From the NCBI RefSeq assembly GCF_015864665.1, contig NZ_JADYWU010000001.1, positions 186,001 through 250,000 on the forward strand: a DNA stretch of 64,000 bases. The letters are read 5' to 3'. Below the pieces are notes generated by a model, which was given only the letters and a program-made list of their open reading frames with translations, did no database searches and was not told the origin of the DNA. Both the position numbers and the translations under genes were made by a program. Of the stretch, positions 22,986 through 31,180 are shown in pieces. Source of the DNA: Salinibacterium sp. SWN167. Lineage in GTDB: Bacteria; Actinomycetota; Actinomycetes; Actinomycetales; Microbacteriaceae. Within the stretch, counting starts at the first letter, position 1; each line of letters starts with the position of its first letter.

Positions 22986-24949
22986 CGTCGCGCGTTCGTG
23001 CTTCCTTGGAATCCTTCGCCAATGACAGCGGTGGCGCCCAGTGTGGGCGCGTCACCATCGAAGCCCAACGATACGGTTTCGGTCACGCCGTTGCGCTCGA
23101 TCTCCACACGCACTCCGCCCGCTGCGACGTCGTGGCGGATGGTCGCGGGTGCGGTGTCATCCCAGTTGCGCGACTCCAGCACCGTAACGAACCGAGCGCT
23201 CATGGTCGGCTCACTCAGCCGCTTGAGCGTGTGCTGCTTCTTGCTGATTGCCAAACTCGGCGTGGATGACGTGGGGTTGGCGTGCACGAACGTCTCGACG
23301 ATTTCGCTGGTGGGGTTCTCGTCGAGCGCAGCGATGGGCATGACACCGTGTCCGGCATCCGCTCGCCAGCGCTTGTCGCTGATGGCGACCGGAGCGTTGT
23401 CGGTTTGCAGCAGCCAGGTCCAGGTGCGCGGCTGGTCGGCGGCGAGGTCATCGGCGATCACGAGGTTGCCCCCGGGCGTGAGTACGAGGTGGCGGCGCAC
23501 CCGAGTGACGCCGAGGGCTCGGTCATACATCGCGGATGACTCGCTCACGGCGTGCGTCCAACCGTCCTTAATCGTTGTCGTCAGAATTTCGGCCGTGAAC
23601 TCCTCGGCCAGCTCTTCGAAGACGTGGTAGCGGTCCTCGTTCACAAAACCGTTGCCGTCGATGAGGATCGAGTTGTGGTGTTCGGTGAGCTTGCGCGACG
23701 AATATCCTTCGTCGATCGCGAGGTACGAGCCGTGGCCAAGGAACACAAAACTGCCCGAGTCGGGGTGGTGGTGTCCCGCGTTCAGTGTGACCCAGCCATT
23801 CTGCTCGCGCTGGCGGTGCGACTGGTTCCAGGCCTTGTGGCCGCCACCGGGTGAGGCCTTGAACGACACGAGCGCCGCTTGCTCATCCCACGATGTGCGA
23901 CCGACAACAAGGCCAAGGTCTTCGAAGTACTTGCTCGGCGGCAGCGTTTCGGGGCCAGCAGCCTCAACACTGGGGTCGAACCACAGCAGCTCTTGATACG
24001 CCTCGGGGCGCACGCCGGGCCGCACTCCGCTCTCGTAGGCTTCGCGCCAGTAGAACTCGGTCGACACCTTGTTGGCCAACCACTGTGCCTGCGGAATGCG
24101 GTACTCGGCGGCGAGCTTGTAATAGAGGGCGAGCGGATGCCCGCTGCGGCGGTCGTGGCAGTCGCCGTGGTCAACGATCCGCTCCAGGTCGGGAGCCGCT
24201 TGGTAGAGGCGGTACCAGAACGTCTCCTTCAGGTAGGTGCCGCGATTGAACCAGTCGAGGCCCTCTTGGTCACGCAGCACGTCGAGGTAACTCGCGATCC
24301 ACGGCACTCCGTAGCGCCAGTAGACGACGCCCTCGTTGTTGGAGCCGTCATCAGGAAGCGAGTCGAGAACCTTGCCGAAGTTATCTTTTGCGCGCTCAGT
24401 CCAGGCTTTGGCTTCGGGGTACTTCTCTTGCAGGGCGTAGCCCGCGGTGGCGAGGCCGGCGTAGCAAATCCAGTTGTGGTTCTGCCAGTACGACGACGAC
24501 CACCATCCGCCCTCTTTCTCCACGGCGAACTCGTACATGCGCTGGCCCTGCAACAGCAGTTTGTCTTCGAGCGCCTGCTTCTCTTCGGGACGCAGCGCAT
24601 CGCCAGCCCACGAGTACGCGAGCGAGAGCCCGTGCAGAATCCAGCCGGCATCGAGGTCGTGGTCGGGCAGATTCGCCTTGCCCCAGTGCGGGAACGACAG
24701 CGGCGGCGCCAACCAGCGACGCAACTCTTCGAGGTACGCCTCTTGACCGGTCAGACGGTACGCGAGCGCAAGGTTTGCCGAGCCCGGCCCGAAATAGGTG
24801 ATGGATGCCAGCGGGTGTTCCTGCGGAAGCTCCATTCCCTTCGCGCGCTCACATTCCTCCAAGAGTCGACGGAATTGCGCGCTCAACGGGCCATCCAGCG
24901 CGCTCCGCAGCTCAGCTTCGCGGCTACCAATCAGCATGGGGGTGGTCAC
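22982..24949 (-). CDS. Heparinase II/III-family protein (DUF4962-like N terminus)
   Basis: The 655-residue protein has an alpha/alpha-toroid N-terminal half (WQNHNWICYAGLATAGYALQ, SNNEGVVYWRYGVPWIASYL), then a beta-rich heparinase II/III domain with HHHPDSGSFVFLGHGSYL followed by HHNSILIDGNGF. Enzymes of this class are polysaccharide lyases acting on uronic-acid-containing chains (heparin, alginate, ulvan-like). The His and Tyr residues in these motifs are the expected catalytic region. No signal peptide is visible, so it probably cleaves imported oligosaccharides in the cytoplasm. It overlaps both neighbours by 4 bp. The substrate cannot be named from sequence. Confidence 0.8.
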   Translation of the reverse strand: MTTPMLIGSREAELRSALDGPLSAQFRRLLEECERAKGMELPQEHPLASITYFGPGSANLALAYRLTGQEAYLEELRRWLAPPLSFPHWGKANLPDHDLDAGWILHGLSLAYSWAGDALRPEEKQALEDKLLLQGQRMYEFAVEKEGGWWSSSYWQNHNWICYAGLATAGYALQEKYPEAKAWTERAKDNFGKVLDSLPDDGSNNEGVVYWRYGVPWIASYLDVLRDQEGLDWFNRGTYLKETFWYRLYQAAPDLERIVDHGDCHDRRSGHPLALYYKLAAEYRIPQAQWLANKVSTEFYWREAYESGVRPGVRPEAYQELLWFDPSVEAAGPETLPPSKYFEDLGLVVGRTSWDEQAALVSFKASPGGGHKAWNQSHRQREQNGWVTLNAGHHHPDSGSFVFLGHGSYLAIDEGYSSRKLTEHHNSILIDGNGFVNEDRYHVFEELAEEFTAEILTTTIKDGWTHAVSESSAMYDRALGVTRVRRHLVLTPGGNLVIADDLAADQPRTWTWLLQTDNAPVAISDKRWRADAGHGVMPIAALDENPTSEIVETFVHANPTSSTPSLAISKKQHTLKRLSEPTMSARFVTVLESRNWDDTAPATIRHDVAAGGVRVEIERNGVTETVSLGFDGDAPTLGATAVIGEGFQGSTNARR

Positions 24950-26793
24950 AGTGCTACCTCTATTCGGGAAGTGTCGTGGTCAGCGGTGGCGATCTCAATC
25001 ACCACAGCGGTATCGGAAATATGGGTCTCAATGGAGTCGATGGTGGCGTCGGGATCGAAGCTGTAGACGCTCACGAAAGTCGCGGTCGGGGCCGTGGTCA
25101 CCCAGTCGCCGATTCCTTGGAGCCGGCTTGGGTCGTCGGAGGGCCCGCGACCGGCGTGGAGGTCGAGCGTGGTTTCGCCGGCGGCCCAGTGCCAACCGTT
25201 CAAGGCCGGCAGAGTCTGCTCGCCAGTTGTGGCGTGCGCGCCCGCGGGCGAAGCAGCTGCTCCCGCACCATCACCCCAAGTCGAACGCCACGAGTTGCCG
25301 ATAACTCTGACGCTGAAATCAACGGCAGGGCGAAGACCAAGCGCAATCGTGTGTGGTTCGCCGTCGTCGCACGTGACGTGAACGACATCCACGAGCACTC
25401 CGTCGGCGAGTTGCACCGTGCGGCTCAGGCGCACGCCCTCGATCGCGGTCGTGGTGACGGCCGTGACGCGCGAGGTCGCAGCATCCCACGCGGTGATCTC
25501 GGCGGTTGCTTCGACCTGATCGGCGCCATCAACACTCACCGTCGGATGCGCGATCGTGCGCGCGTAATACGAATGACGCAACGCGTGCCCATACGGCGGA
25601 ACCGCCGGGGCCGGCTGCCAGCGAACACCATCGCCATAGAGATAGAGCGCAAGTTTGTCGAAGTGACCGTGGGCTCCGCCGTGGGGTCCAGCATCGAGAA
25701 TGCCGACCATGCGGTTGCGTGAATCACGCAACACGACATACCCGGCATCCTCGAATGCTCGCGAACCGACCACCACCGGTGCGCGGTCAAGCGGCGCCCC
25801 CACGAACCAGCCATCGAGCATCCACTCGAGACCATCGTGGTCAGCACCAAGTCTTTCGACGACCCACGACTGCACAGTCGCGAGGCCGGTATCGCTGAAG
25901 AACTGAGCACCCAGGGTGCAGATCTCCAACACCTCGCGATACATGGCGACCCGGTCGTAGGGGCCGTCGTGCAGCGCGGGCAAAAATCCATCGGGGGCCG
26001 CGATCGACACCAATACGTCAATCATTCGGCGCACAGTATCGGCAACCTCAGTCGGAACCTGCTGCGGGTCGCACCCACGCAAACCCAGAAGATAGGCCCG
26101 CAAAACGAACACGTGATAGTAGGTGGATGCCTCCCACTCCCAGCCGTCAGAACGCACGGCGAGCTGCAGGTGATCCACGATCGCGGCCTCGAAGTGTGCG
26201 GCAACAGGCTCGCCACCCAGCGACTCGCGGGCTAGCGCGATGAGGCGAGCGGCGGCATCCAACCACGCGGTGTAGTTGCTGCGCTGGTCGTTGCGGTCTT
26301 CGACGAGGATGCGGCGCGACCCGGCCAGCGTGTCAGCGAGCCCTTCGAGAGTGCGGTTGAGGGTTGCCGACTCGTGAAGTTCAGGGATTGGCCCGAGCGT
26401 GATGATCGCATCCGCAAAGCCAACCGCCCACTGCGCCTCAGAGAGTGCTTGGGCAAAGAGCTTGCCGCGCAGCATCCACGATTCACTGCGTTCGCTCCAG
26501 CCGCCGGCCGAAATCTGGTCGTATAGTGCGGCGTAATCGAGCACGAGCTCGACAGCACGCTCACGATCGGCGACGTCACCGTGCAGCGCGTACCGTCGCG
26601 CAGCTACCCGGGCGGCCCGAGCAAGGGCTTGATGTTCAAGCGCGAGCCAGGCGGCCTCGACCTTGTCACCCGTGAGGCGACAGCCGTAGCTGCACAGAAA
26701 CTCGTCGCCGTCGCGGGCGCCCAACTCGATGCCATGCGTGGGGCAGACATAGTCATGCCACCACCCACCCGGCTGCTGCGGAACAGAACTCAT
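24946..26793 (-). CDS. Heparinase II/III-like protein
   Basis: This second lyase-like protein, of 615 residues, differs from its neighbour. The N terminus has a Cys/His cluster, CPTHGIELGARDGDEFLCSYGC, found at the start of many heparinase-like proteins. The middle is helical (WEWEASTYYHVFVLRAYLLGL). The beta domain contains DAGPHGGAHGHFDKLALYLY followed by HNS-type residues as SYYARTIAHPTVSVDG. No signal peptide is seen. It overlaps the SDR gene upstream and the other heparinase downstream by ATGA. Two different lyases in one operon suggest endo- and exo-type cleavage of the same chain; this is inference. Confidence 0.75.
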   Translation of the reverse strand: MSSVPQQPGGWWHDYVCPTHGIELGARDGDEFLCSYGCRLTGDKVEAAWLALEHQALARAARVAARRYALHGDVADRERAVELVLDYAALYDQISAGGWSERSESWMLRGKLFAQALSEAQWAVGFADAIITLGPIPELHESATLNRTLEGLADTLAGSRRILVEDRNDQRSNYTAWLDAAARLIALARESLGGEPVAAHFEAAIVDHLQLAVRSDGWEWEASTYYHVFVLRAYLLGLRGCDPQQVPTEVADTVRRMIDVLVSIAAPDGFLPALHDGPYDRVAMYREVLEICTLGAQFFSDTGLATVQSWVVERLGADHDGLEWMLDGWFVGAPLDRAPVVVGSRAFEDAGYVVLRDSRNRMVGILDAGPHGGAHGHFDKLALYLYGDGVRWQPAPAVPPYGHALRHSYYARTIAHPTVSVDGADQVEATAEITAWDAATSRVTAVTTTAIEGVRLSRTVQLADGVLVDVVHVTCDDGEPHTIALGLRPAVDFSVRVIGNSWRSTWGDGAGAAASPAGAHATTGEQTLPALNGWHWAAGETTLDLHAGRGPSDDPSRLQGIGDWVTTAPTATFVSVYSFDPDATIDSIETHISDTAVVIEIATADHDTSRIEVAL

Positions 26794-27554
26794 CGGAAGT
26801 TGAGGCCTCCGTTGATGTCGACAACCTGGCCAGTGACATACGACGAGAGGTCAGAGGCCAAGAACAGTGCGACGTCAGCAACGTCGCCCGCGGTGCCTGC
26901 CCGACCGAGCGGGATGCCCGCGACGATGTTCTTCTGGGCCTCGCCCGGGGTGAACGTCTCGTGGAAGGCAGTCTCACCGATGAACCCGGGAGCAACTGCG
27001 TTAACCGTGATCTTCTTGCCGGCGATCTCCTTGGCCAACGCCCGAGTGAAGCCGACGACCGCAGCCTTCGAAGTGGCGTAGACGACCGAGCCAGCGCCGC
27101 CACCGTTCTCCGCAGCGAGCGATGCCATCGTGATGATGCGGCCGTGCTCCGACTCGGCGAGCGCCGGGAGCGCCTGGCGAGTCGTGAAGAATGTGCTGGC
27201 CACGTTCACATCCATGATCTCGTTCCAGCGCTCATCCGTGGTCTCGGTGATCGTGGCGCGGCCCACCAAGTGACCGGCGTTGTTGACGAGGATGTCGAGG
27301 CCACCAAGAAACTCGACGGCGGCATCCACCAACTTCGTTGCCTGCGCTGAGTCCGTGAGATCAGCCTGAACGGCCAGCGAGCGCCGCCCGCCCGCTTCGA
27401 TCTCTTCCTTGACGGCGGTCGCTCCCGCTTCACTGTTCGCGTAGTGCACCACTACGTCAGCTCCTGCCGCCGCCAGTGCTTTCGCGATGGCCGCGCCGAT
27501 TCCTGCTCCCGCGCCTGTTACGAGTGCGCGTCGTCCGGTGAGGTCAATGCTCAT
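26790..27554 (-). CDS. Short-chain dehydrogenase/reductase of the polysaccharide locus
   Basis: The 254-residue SDR has the cofactor motif VTGAGAGIGAAIAKAL, the NNAG motif (ILVNNAGH) and the active site YATSKAAVVG with upstream serine. After the lyases produce an unsaturated uronate that opens to a keto-uronate, an SDR reductase (DEH reductase or KduD-like) is the expected next step, so this may reduce or oxidise that sugar acid. Sequence alone also fits a generic 3-oxoacyl-ACP reductase. ATG at 27552-27554 has no clear ribosome-binding site. A hairpin at 27590-27610 lies between it and the upstream permease. Confidence 0.8.
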   Translation of the reverse strand: MSIDLTGRRALVTGAGAGIGAAIAKALAAAGADVVVHYANSEAGATAVKEEIEAGGRRSLAVQADLTDSAQATKLVDAAVEFLGGLDILVNNAGHLVGRATITETTDERWNEIMDVNVASTFFTTRQALPALAESEHGRIITMASLAAENGGGAGSVVYATSKAAVVGFTRALAKEIAGKKITVNAVAPGFIGETAFHETFTPGEAQKNIVAGIPLGRAGTAGDVADVALFLASDLSSYVTGQVVDINGGLNFR

Positions 27555-27589
27555 GTCTATGTACCGTGCCTATCTATTTGTTGGATGGG

Positions 27590-27610
27590 CGGCTGCCACT
27601 AGAGCAGCCG
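27590..27610 (-). other. Intercistronic hairpin between permease and SDR genes
   Basis: CGGCTGC (27590-27596) and GCAGCCG (27604-27610) form a perfect 7-bp stem with a 7-base loop, 18 bp past the permease stop. It may protect the upstream transporter mRNA from 3' decay. Confidence 0.45.
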
Positions 27611-27628
27611 TTCGTGAAGGGGGTGCGG

Positions 27629-28567
27629 CTACTTGATGCCAGCGTTGGTGAAGCCCTGAATGAAGTACTTCTGGGCGAAGACAAACAGGATCACCATGGG
27701 CACTGTCGCCATCGTGGTTCCGGCCATCAGGTACTGCCATTGCGTGTTGTCGAGCTGCTGGAAGACCGCAAGCCCGACCTGGATCACGCGCAGGTCGCTA
27801 CTCGTCGTGACGAGCAGCGGCCAGAGGAAGTTGTTCCAGCTCTCCTGGAAGGTGAGCAGTCCCACCGTCGCGATGGCCGGCTTGATGAGCGGCGTATAGA
27901 TCTGCGCGAAGATACGAAATTCGCCCAGCCCATCGATACGGGCCGCCTCTTCGAGGTCTTTCGGCAGGGACAAATAGAACTGACGAAAGAGGAAGATAGC
28001 GGAGGCGCTGAGCCCACCAGGAATGATGAGCGCCCACCAGGTGTCCAACCAACCGCTACCGCCCTGGCCGAGGATGTCGTTGCCACCGAACAAGGGCATG
28101 AACTTCACGAGCAGGAACTGCGGAACGATCTTCGTGTAGGTGGGGATCATCAGCATCGCGATAAAAGCGAGGAAGATCGCCTCCCGCCCCTTGAAGTAAA
28201 TACGCGCCAGCGCATACCCCGCCATCGAACCCAACACGACAGTGATGAGGGTATGAGTGGTGGCGATCACAAAGCTGTTGCGAAAGTACAGGCCGAACGG
28301 CGCAGCATCCAGAGTCGCCGCGTAGTTGCTGAACATCCACTCTTGCGGAAAGAACGTGGGCGGAAACTGTGCCAGCTCGGCCGGCGACTTGAGGCTCGTG
28401 AGCACCATCCACAGGAACGGCACCAGCATGGTGATCGAGCCGAGGATGAGCGCCACATTGATGAGCGCCGCTTGACGGCCCTTCGCGTGGTGGAACCACC
28501 GCTTGCGCGGAACGACCGTGACCTGCTCGCTGATGGCGAGGGCCTTGATAGTAGGGAGAGTCATCAC
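27629..28567 (-). CDS. Carbohydrate ABC transporter permease (MalG/CUT1 type)
   Basis: The 312-residue protein has six membrane segments. It carries the cytoplasmic EAA loop EEAARIDGLGEFRIFAQIYTPL that docks on the ATPase, and ends in the typical KYFIQGFTNAGIK. CUT1 permeases import di- and oligosaccharides. The start is GTG at 28567 or, three bases in, ATG at 28564; both touch the stop of the partner permease. No ATPase gene is in the locus. As in many actinobacteria a shared MsiK/MalK-type ATPase is presumably encoded elsewhere. Confidence 0.9.
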   Translation of the reverse strand: MMTLPTIKALAISEQVTVVPRKRWFHHAKGRQAALINVALILGSITMLVPFLWMVLTSLKSPAELAQFPPTFFPQEWMFSNYAATLDAAPFGLYFRNSFVIATTHTLITVVLGSMAGYALARIYFKGREAIFLAFIAMLMIPTYTKIVPQFLLVKFMPLFGGNDILGQGGSGWLDTWWALIIPGGLSASAIFLFRQFYLSLPKDLEEAARIDGLGEFRIFAQIYTPLIKPAIATVGLLTFQESWNNFLWPLLVTTSSDLRVIQVGLAVFQQLDNTQWQYLMAGTTMATVPMVILFVFAQKYFIQGFTNAGIK

Positions 28568-29529
28568 TAGTCCTCTTCTTTGGTGACGCGACGGCTAATG
28601 AGAGTGACAAAGAGAAGGAAGGCAAAGAGCACGACCGACTGAGCGGATGCCATCCCCATCCGGAATTCTTGGAATGCCGAGCGGTAGACCTCGTAGGTCA
28701 TCATCGTCGTGGCGTTGGCAGGCCCTCCGTCGGTGAGCACGTAGATCTGGTCGAACACTTGGAAGGCGCCGATGATCGAGATGATGAAGACGAAGAACGT
28801 GGCCGGCTTGAGCATCGGAACGGTGATGCTGAAAAACTTGCGAATGGAGGATGCGCCGTCGAGCGATGCTGCCTCATAGAGCGATTCGTCAATGTTCTGC
28901 AGCGCCGCAATGTAGATGAGCATCTTGATACCGATGCCCTGCCAAGCGCCGACCAAGATCACTGCCGGGAGCGCCCACTGCGGGTCGACGAGCCAGGCTT
29001 GACCGGGAATGCCCAGCGTTTCGAGCATCGCGTTGAGCAGACCGTACTGCGGGTTAAAGATCCACAGCCACACCATCGCGATGGCGACGGTAGCGGTGAC
29101 CTGCGGCAGGAAGAAGGCGGTGCGATAAAACTTTTGTAGTTTGAGACCCTGGTTGAGCAGCACTGCCACGACGACAGCGACAGCCATTGATACGGGCACT
29201 GTCCAGAACGTGTACCAAACGGTATTGCCGATGGACTGCATGAAGACGGCGTCGTTGAACATTTCGACATAGTTGTCGAACCAGATCCACTTTGGCGCTT
29301 CAAAGATGCCGTAGTCAGTGAACGAAAGATAGAAGGTCGCGATGACGGGGATCAGCGTCCACAGTCCCACGTGGATCACGGATGGCGTGATCATCAGCCA
29401 GCCAGCACGGCGCCGCTTCTTCTCCGCGGTACTGATCCGCTTGCGTTTCTTCGGTGCGGTGGATGGGGAAACCTGCTTCGCTGCCGCTTCCGCGCTGCGA
29501 ATGGGGTGTCGCTCTGTAGTGGTCATCAC
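28567..29529 (-). CDS. Carbohydrate ABC transporter permease (MalF/CUT1 type)
   Basis: The 320-residue permease has six membrane segments and the EAA loop YEAASLDGASSIRKFFSITV. The N-terminal 50 residues are basic and cytoplasmic (KKRKRISTAEKKRRRAG). It pairs with the MalG-type permease, whose start touches its stop codon. The start is probably ATG at 29524-29526, with GAGG 5 bp before it; the preceding codon GTG at 29527-29529 is the alternative. A strong 12-bp hairpin separates it from the solute-binding-protein gene. Confidence 0.9.
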   Translation of the reverse strand: MMTTTERHPIRSAEAAAKQVSPSTAPKKRKRISTAEKKRRRAGWLMITPSVIHVGLWTLIPVIATFYLSFTDYGIFEAPKWIWFDNYVEMFNDAVFMQSIGNTVWYTFWTVPVSMAVAVVVAVLLNQGLKLQKFYRTAFFLPQVTATVAIAMVWLWIFNPQYGLLNAMLETLGIPGQAWLVDPQWALPAVILVGAWQGIGIKMLIYIAALQNIDESLYEAASLDGASSIRKFFSITVPMLKPATFFVFIISIIGAFQVFDQIYVLTDGGPANATTMMTYEVYRSAFQEFRMGMASAQSVVLFAFLLFVTLISRRVTKEED

Positions 29530-29558
29530 GCCCTCGTGTGGTTGAAGTCTGGGGAGGT

Positions 29559-29589
29559 AGTGCCCGGGCGGGTTGGACGCCCGGGCACT
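29559..29589 (-). other. Strong intercistronic hairpin after the solute-binding-protein gene
   Basis: AGTGCCCGGGCG (29559-29570) and CGCCCGGGCACT (29578-29589) pair over 12 bp with a 7-base loop. It sits 12 bp past the binding-protein stop and has no T-run. It probably stabilises that cistron, giving more binding protein than permease. Confidence 0.65.
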
Positions 29590-29600
29590 CAGGGGAGGAA

Positions 29601-30899
29601 CTAGCGGTCTATTGCTGTCTGAACGAGAGCAGCGAGATCGTCAAGCGCTTCCTGGGGAGTTTTCTGTCCGAGCAGAGCGCCCTGAACTGCGGGGGCGAAG
29701 TCGCCACGCACCTCAAGCCACTGTGACGGGCCGCCCTCGCGCTGAGCGACATCCAAGTTCTCCATGGCGAACTGCACGAAGCGGTTCGACTGCACGTAGT
29801 CAGAGTCGAGCAGTTCGGTCAGAGCCGGCACGTTTCCGCGCTGTTCATTGGCTGCAAGTGCTGCGTCGGGGCTCGACAGGAATTCGAGGAGTGCGCGAGC
29901 CGCCTGCGGGTTCTTGGAGTTGTTGGCAACAGTCGCCAAGGTTCCACCGAAGAACATGCCGGACGCGTCGCCTTGAATAACGAAAGGCTCAAGGTTGTCG
30001 AGCACGGTCGGGTCGGCTTCCTGCGCCTGGGTCCACAGGTTGTTGTGGGCGATACCCATTGCAGCCCGGCCGTTGATGAGCGGGTTCACGATGTCATCGG
30101 TTGAGGTGAAGCCAATGTCTTCGACCTCATACTTGTTCACCAGGTCAGCCATGAGGCCAAGAGCCGCAACGCCTTCCTCACTATTGAACGCGGGTGCCGT
30201 TGCATCGTCATTGAAGAGTTCGCCGCCGGCCGAGAAGAGCATTGTCTCGAACGCCTGACGGGCATCCAGCGACATCATGTCGAAGCCTGCACGCTCGAGC
30301 GAACCGTTGGATGAGCGCACGGTGGTCGCTTCTGCGATCTCGATGAGCTCCTCCCAGGAGGAGGGCGGGCTGTCGTAGCCAGCTTCCTTGAGGATGTCCA
30401 TGCGAGCGACTCCGAAGCGAGTATCGAGCATGATCGGCACGGCGTAAACGTTGCCGTCCCACATGCCGGCTTCAACGATCTCGTCGGTGTAACTCTCCTT
30501 AAGGTCAGCTTCACTGAGACCGAGTTCACCGAGGTCGGCGAGTACGCCCTTATCAGCAAAGGCTTCAATCCAACCGACGCCCATAAGCATTACGTCAGGC
30601 ACGAGGCCCGAGACGACCGCCGTAGTGAGCTTCTCGTTCAGGTTTCCATAGGTCGTGTAGTCCACGTTGACCGTGACATTGGGGTACTCCTCGTAGAACT
30701 GCGGAAGCAGCTCGTCTTCGAGAAGGTCTTGCCCGGGGCTTCCTTCAAAGATAGGGGTGAGCAGGCTGATCTCGCCCGAAACCTCGTCGGGGTTGAGATC
30801 AGCGTCTGCTTCTCCTGCTGAACAGGCGGCGAGACCGAGACCCAACAGGGCCACCATCGCGACCGATGCTGTGCGGCGCATTCGTGACTTCACTTCCAT
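29601..30899 (-). CDS. Extracellular sugar-binding lipoprotein of the ABC transporter
   Basis: The 432-residue protein starts MEVKSRMRRTAS, has a lipoprotein signal peptide with the lipobox LAAC (cysteine near residue 26) and the CUT1 binding-protein fold (DLLEDELLPQFYEEYPNVTV, PDVMLMGVGWIEAFADKG). It captures oligosaccharides outside the membrane for the two permeases. ATG at 30897-30899 has GAGAGGA at ideal spacing; ATG at 30903-30905, two codons earlier, is too close to it. The promoter at 31029-31058 carries LacI-type sites. A stem-loop at 30984-31013 lies in the long leader. Confidence 0.9.
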   Translation of the reverse strand: MEVKSRMRRTASVAMVALLGLGLAACSAGEADADLNPDEVSGEISLLTPIFEGSPGQDLLEDELLPQFYEEYPNVTVNVDYTTYGNLNEKLTTAVVSGLVPDVMLMGVGWIEAFADKGVLADLGELGLSEADLKESYTDEIVEAGMWDGNVYAVPIMLDTRFGVARMDILKEAGYDSPPSSWEELIEIAEATTVRSSNGSLERAGFDMMSLDARQAFETMLFSAGGELFNDDATAPAFNSEEGVAALGLMADLVNKYEVEDIGFTSTDDIVNPLINGRAAMGIAHNNLWTQAQEADPTVLDNLEPFVIQGDASGMFFGGTLATVANNSKNPQAARALLEFLSSPDAALAANEQRGNVPALTELLDSDYVQSNRFVQFAMENLDVAQREGGPSQWLEVRGDFAPAVQGALLGQKTPQEALDDLAALVQTAIDR

Positions 30900-30983
30900 G
30901 TGCATGTCCTCTCAAGCTGAGATTGAGCGACGGCTCCAGTGCCTTCGTTCCGCGACGTCGTCGTCGGCTCATTCGATTCCTGG

Positions 30984-31013
30984 CCGATTTCCTAGGGGGG
31001 TGGGTGAAATCGG
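30984..31013 (-). other. Inverted repeat in the leader of the binding-protein mRNA
   Basis: CCGATTTC (30984-30991) and GAAATCGG (31006-31013) pair over 8 bp around a 14-base G-rich loop (C-rich in the transcript). With transcription starting near 31022 the stem forms close to the 5' end of a leader of about 120 bases. Confidence 0.45.
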
Positions 31014-31058
31014 TGTAACGATGCACTGACCATAGACGAGTCTGTCTCGTTACGTCAA
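31013..31058 (-). promoter_or_regulatory. Promoter of the polysaccharide operon with two LacI-type operator sites
   Basis: On the minus strand TTGACG (31058 to 31053), an 18-bp spacer and TATGGT (31034 to 31029) form a good promoter. A TCGTTAC core lies in the spacer (31047-31053). The inverted core GTGTAACGAT (31013-31022) covers the expected start point. Both match the site at 31125-31138 in the lacI promoter. Confidence 0.65.
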
Positions 31059-31109
31059 TAGGTTTTATTTGAATAGGTTCGACGCCGGCGCGAGTGGTTT
31101 AGGGGCCGT

Positions 31110-31138
31110 TTGCCGAAAACCAATAAATCGTTACACTG
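31110..31138 (+). promoter_or_regulatory. lacI-type regulator promoter with operator
   Basis: TTGCCG (31110-31115), a 16-bp spacer and TACACT (31132-31137). The operator-like AAATCGTTACACTG at 31125-31138 covers the -10, which suggests self-repression. Confidence 0.6.
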
Positions 31139-31180
31139 AAACAGCGATCATCAGGATCGCCATCAACCAAAGGAGGTCAC

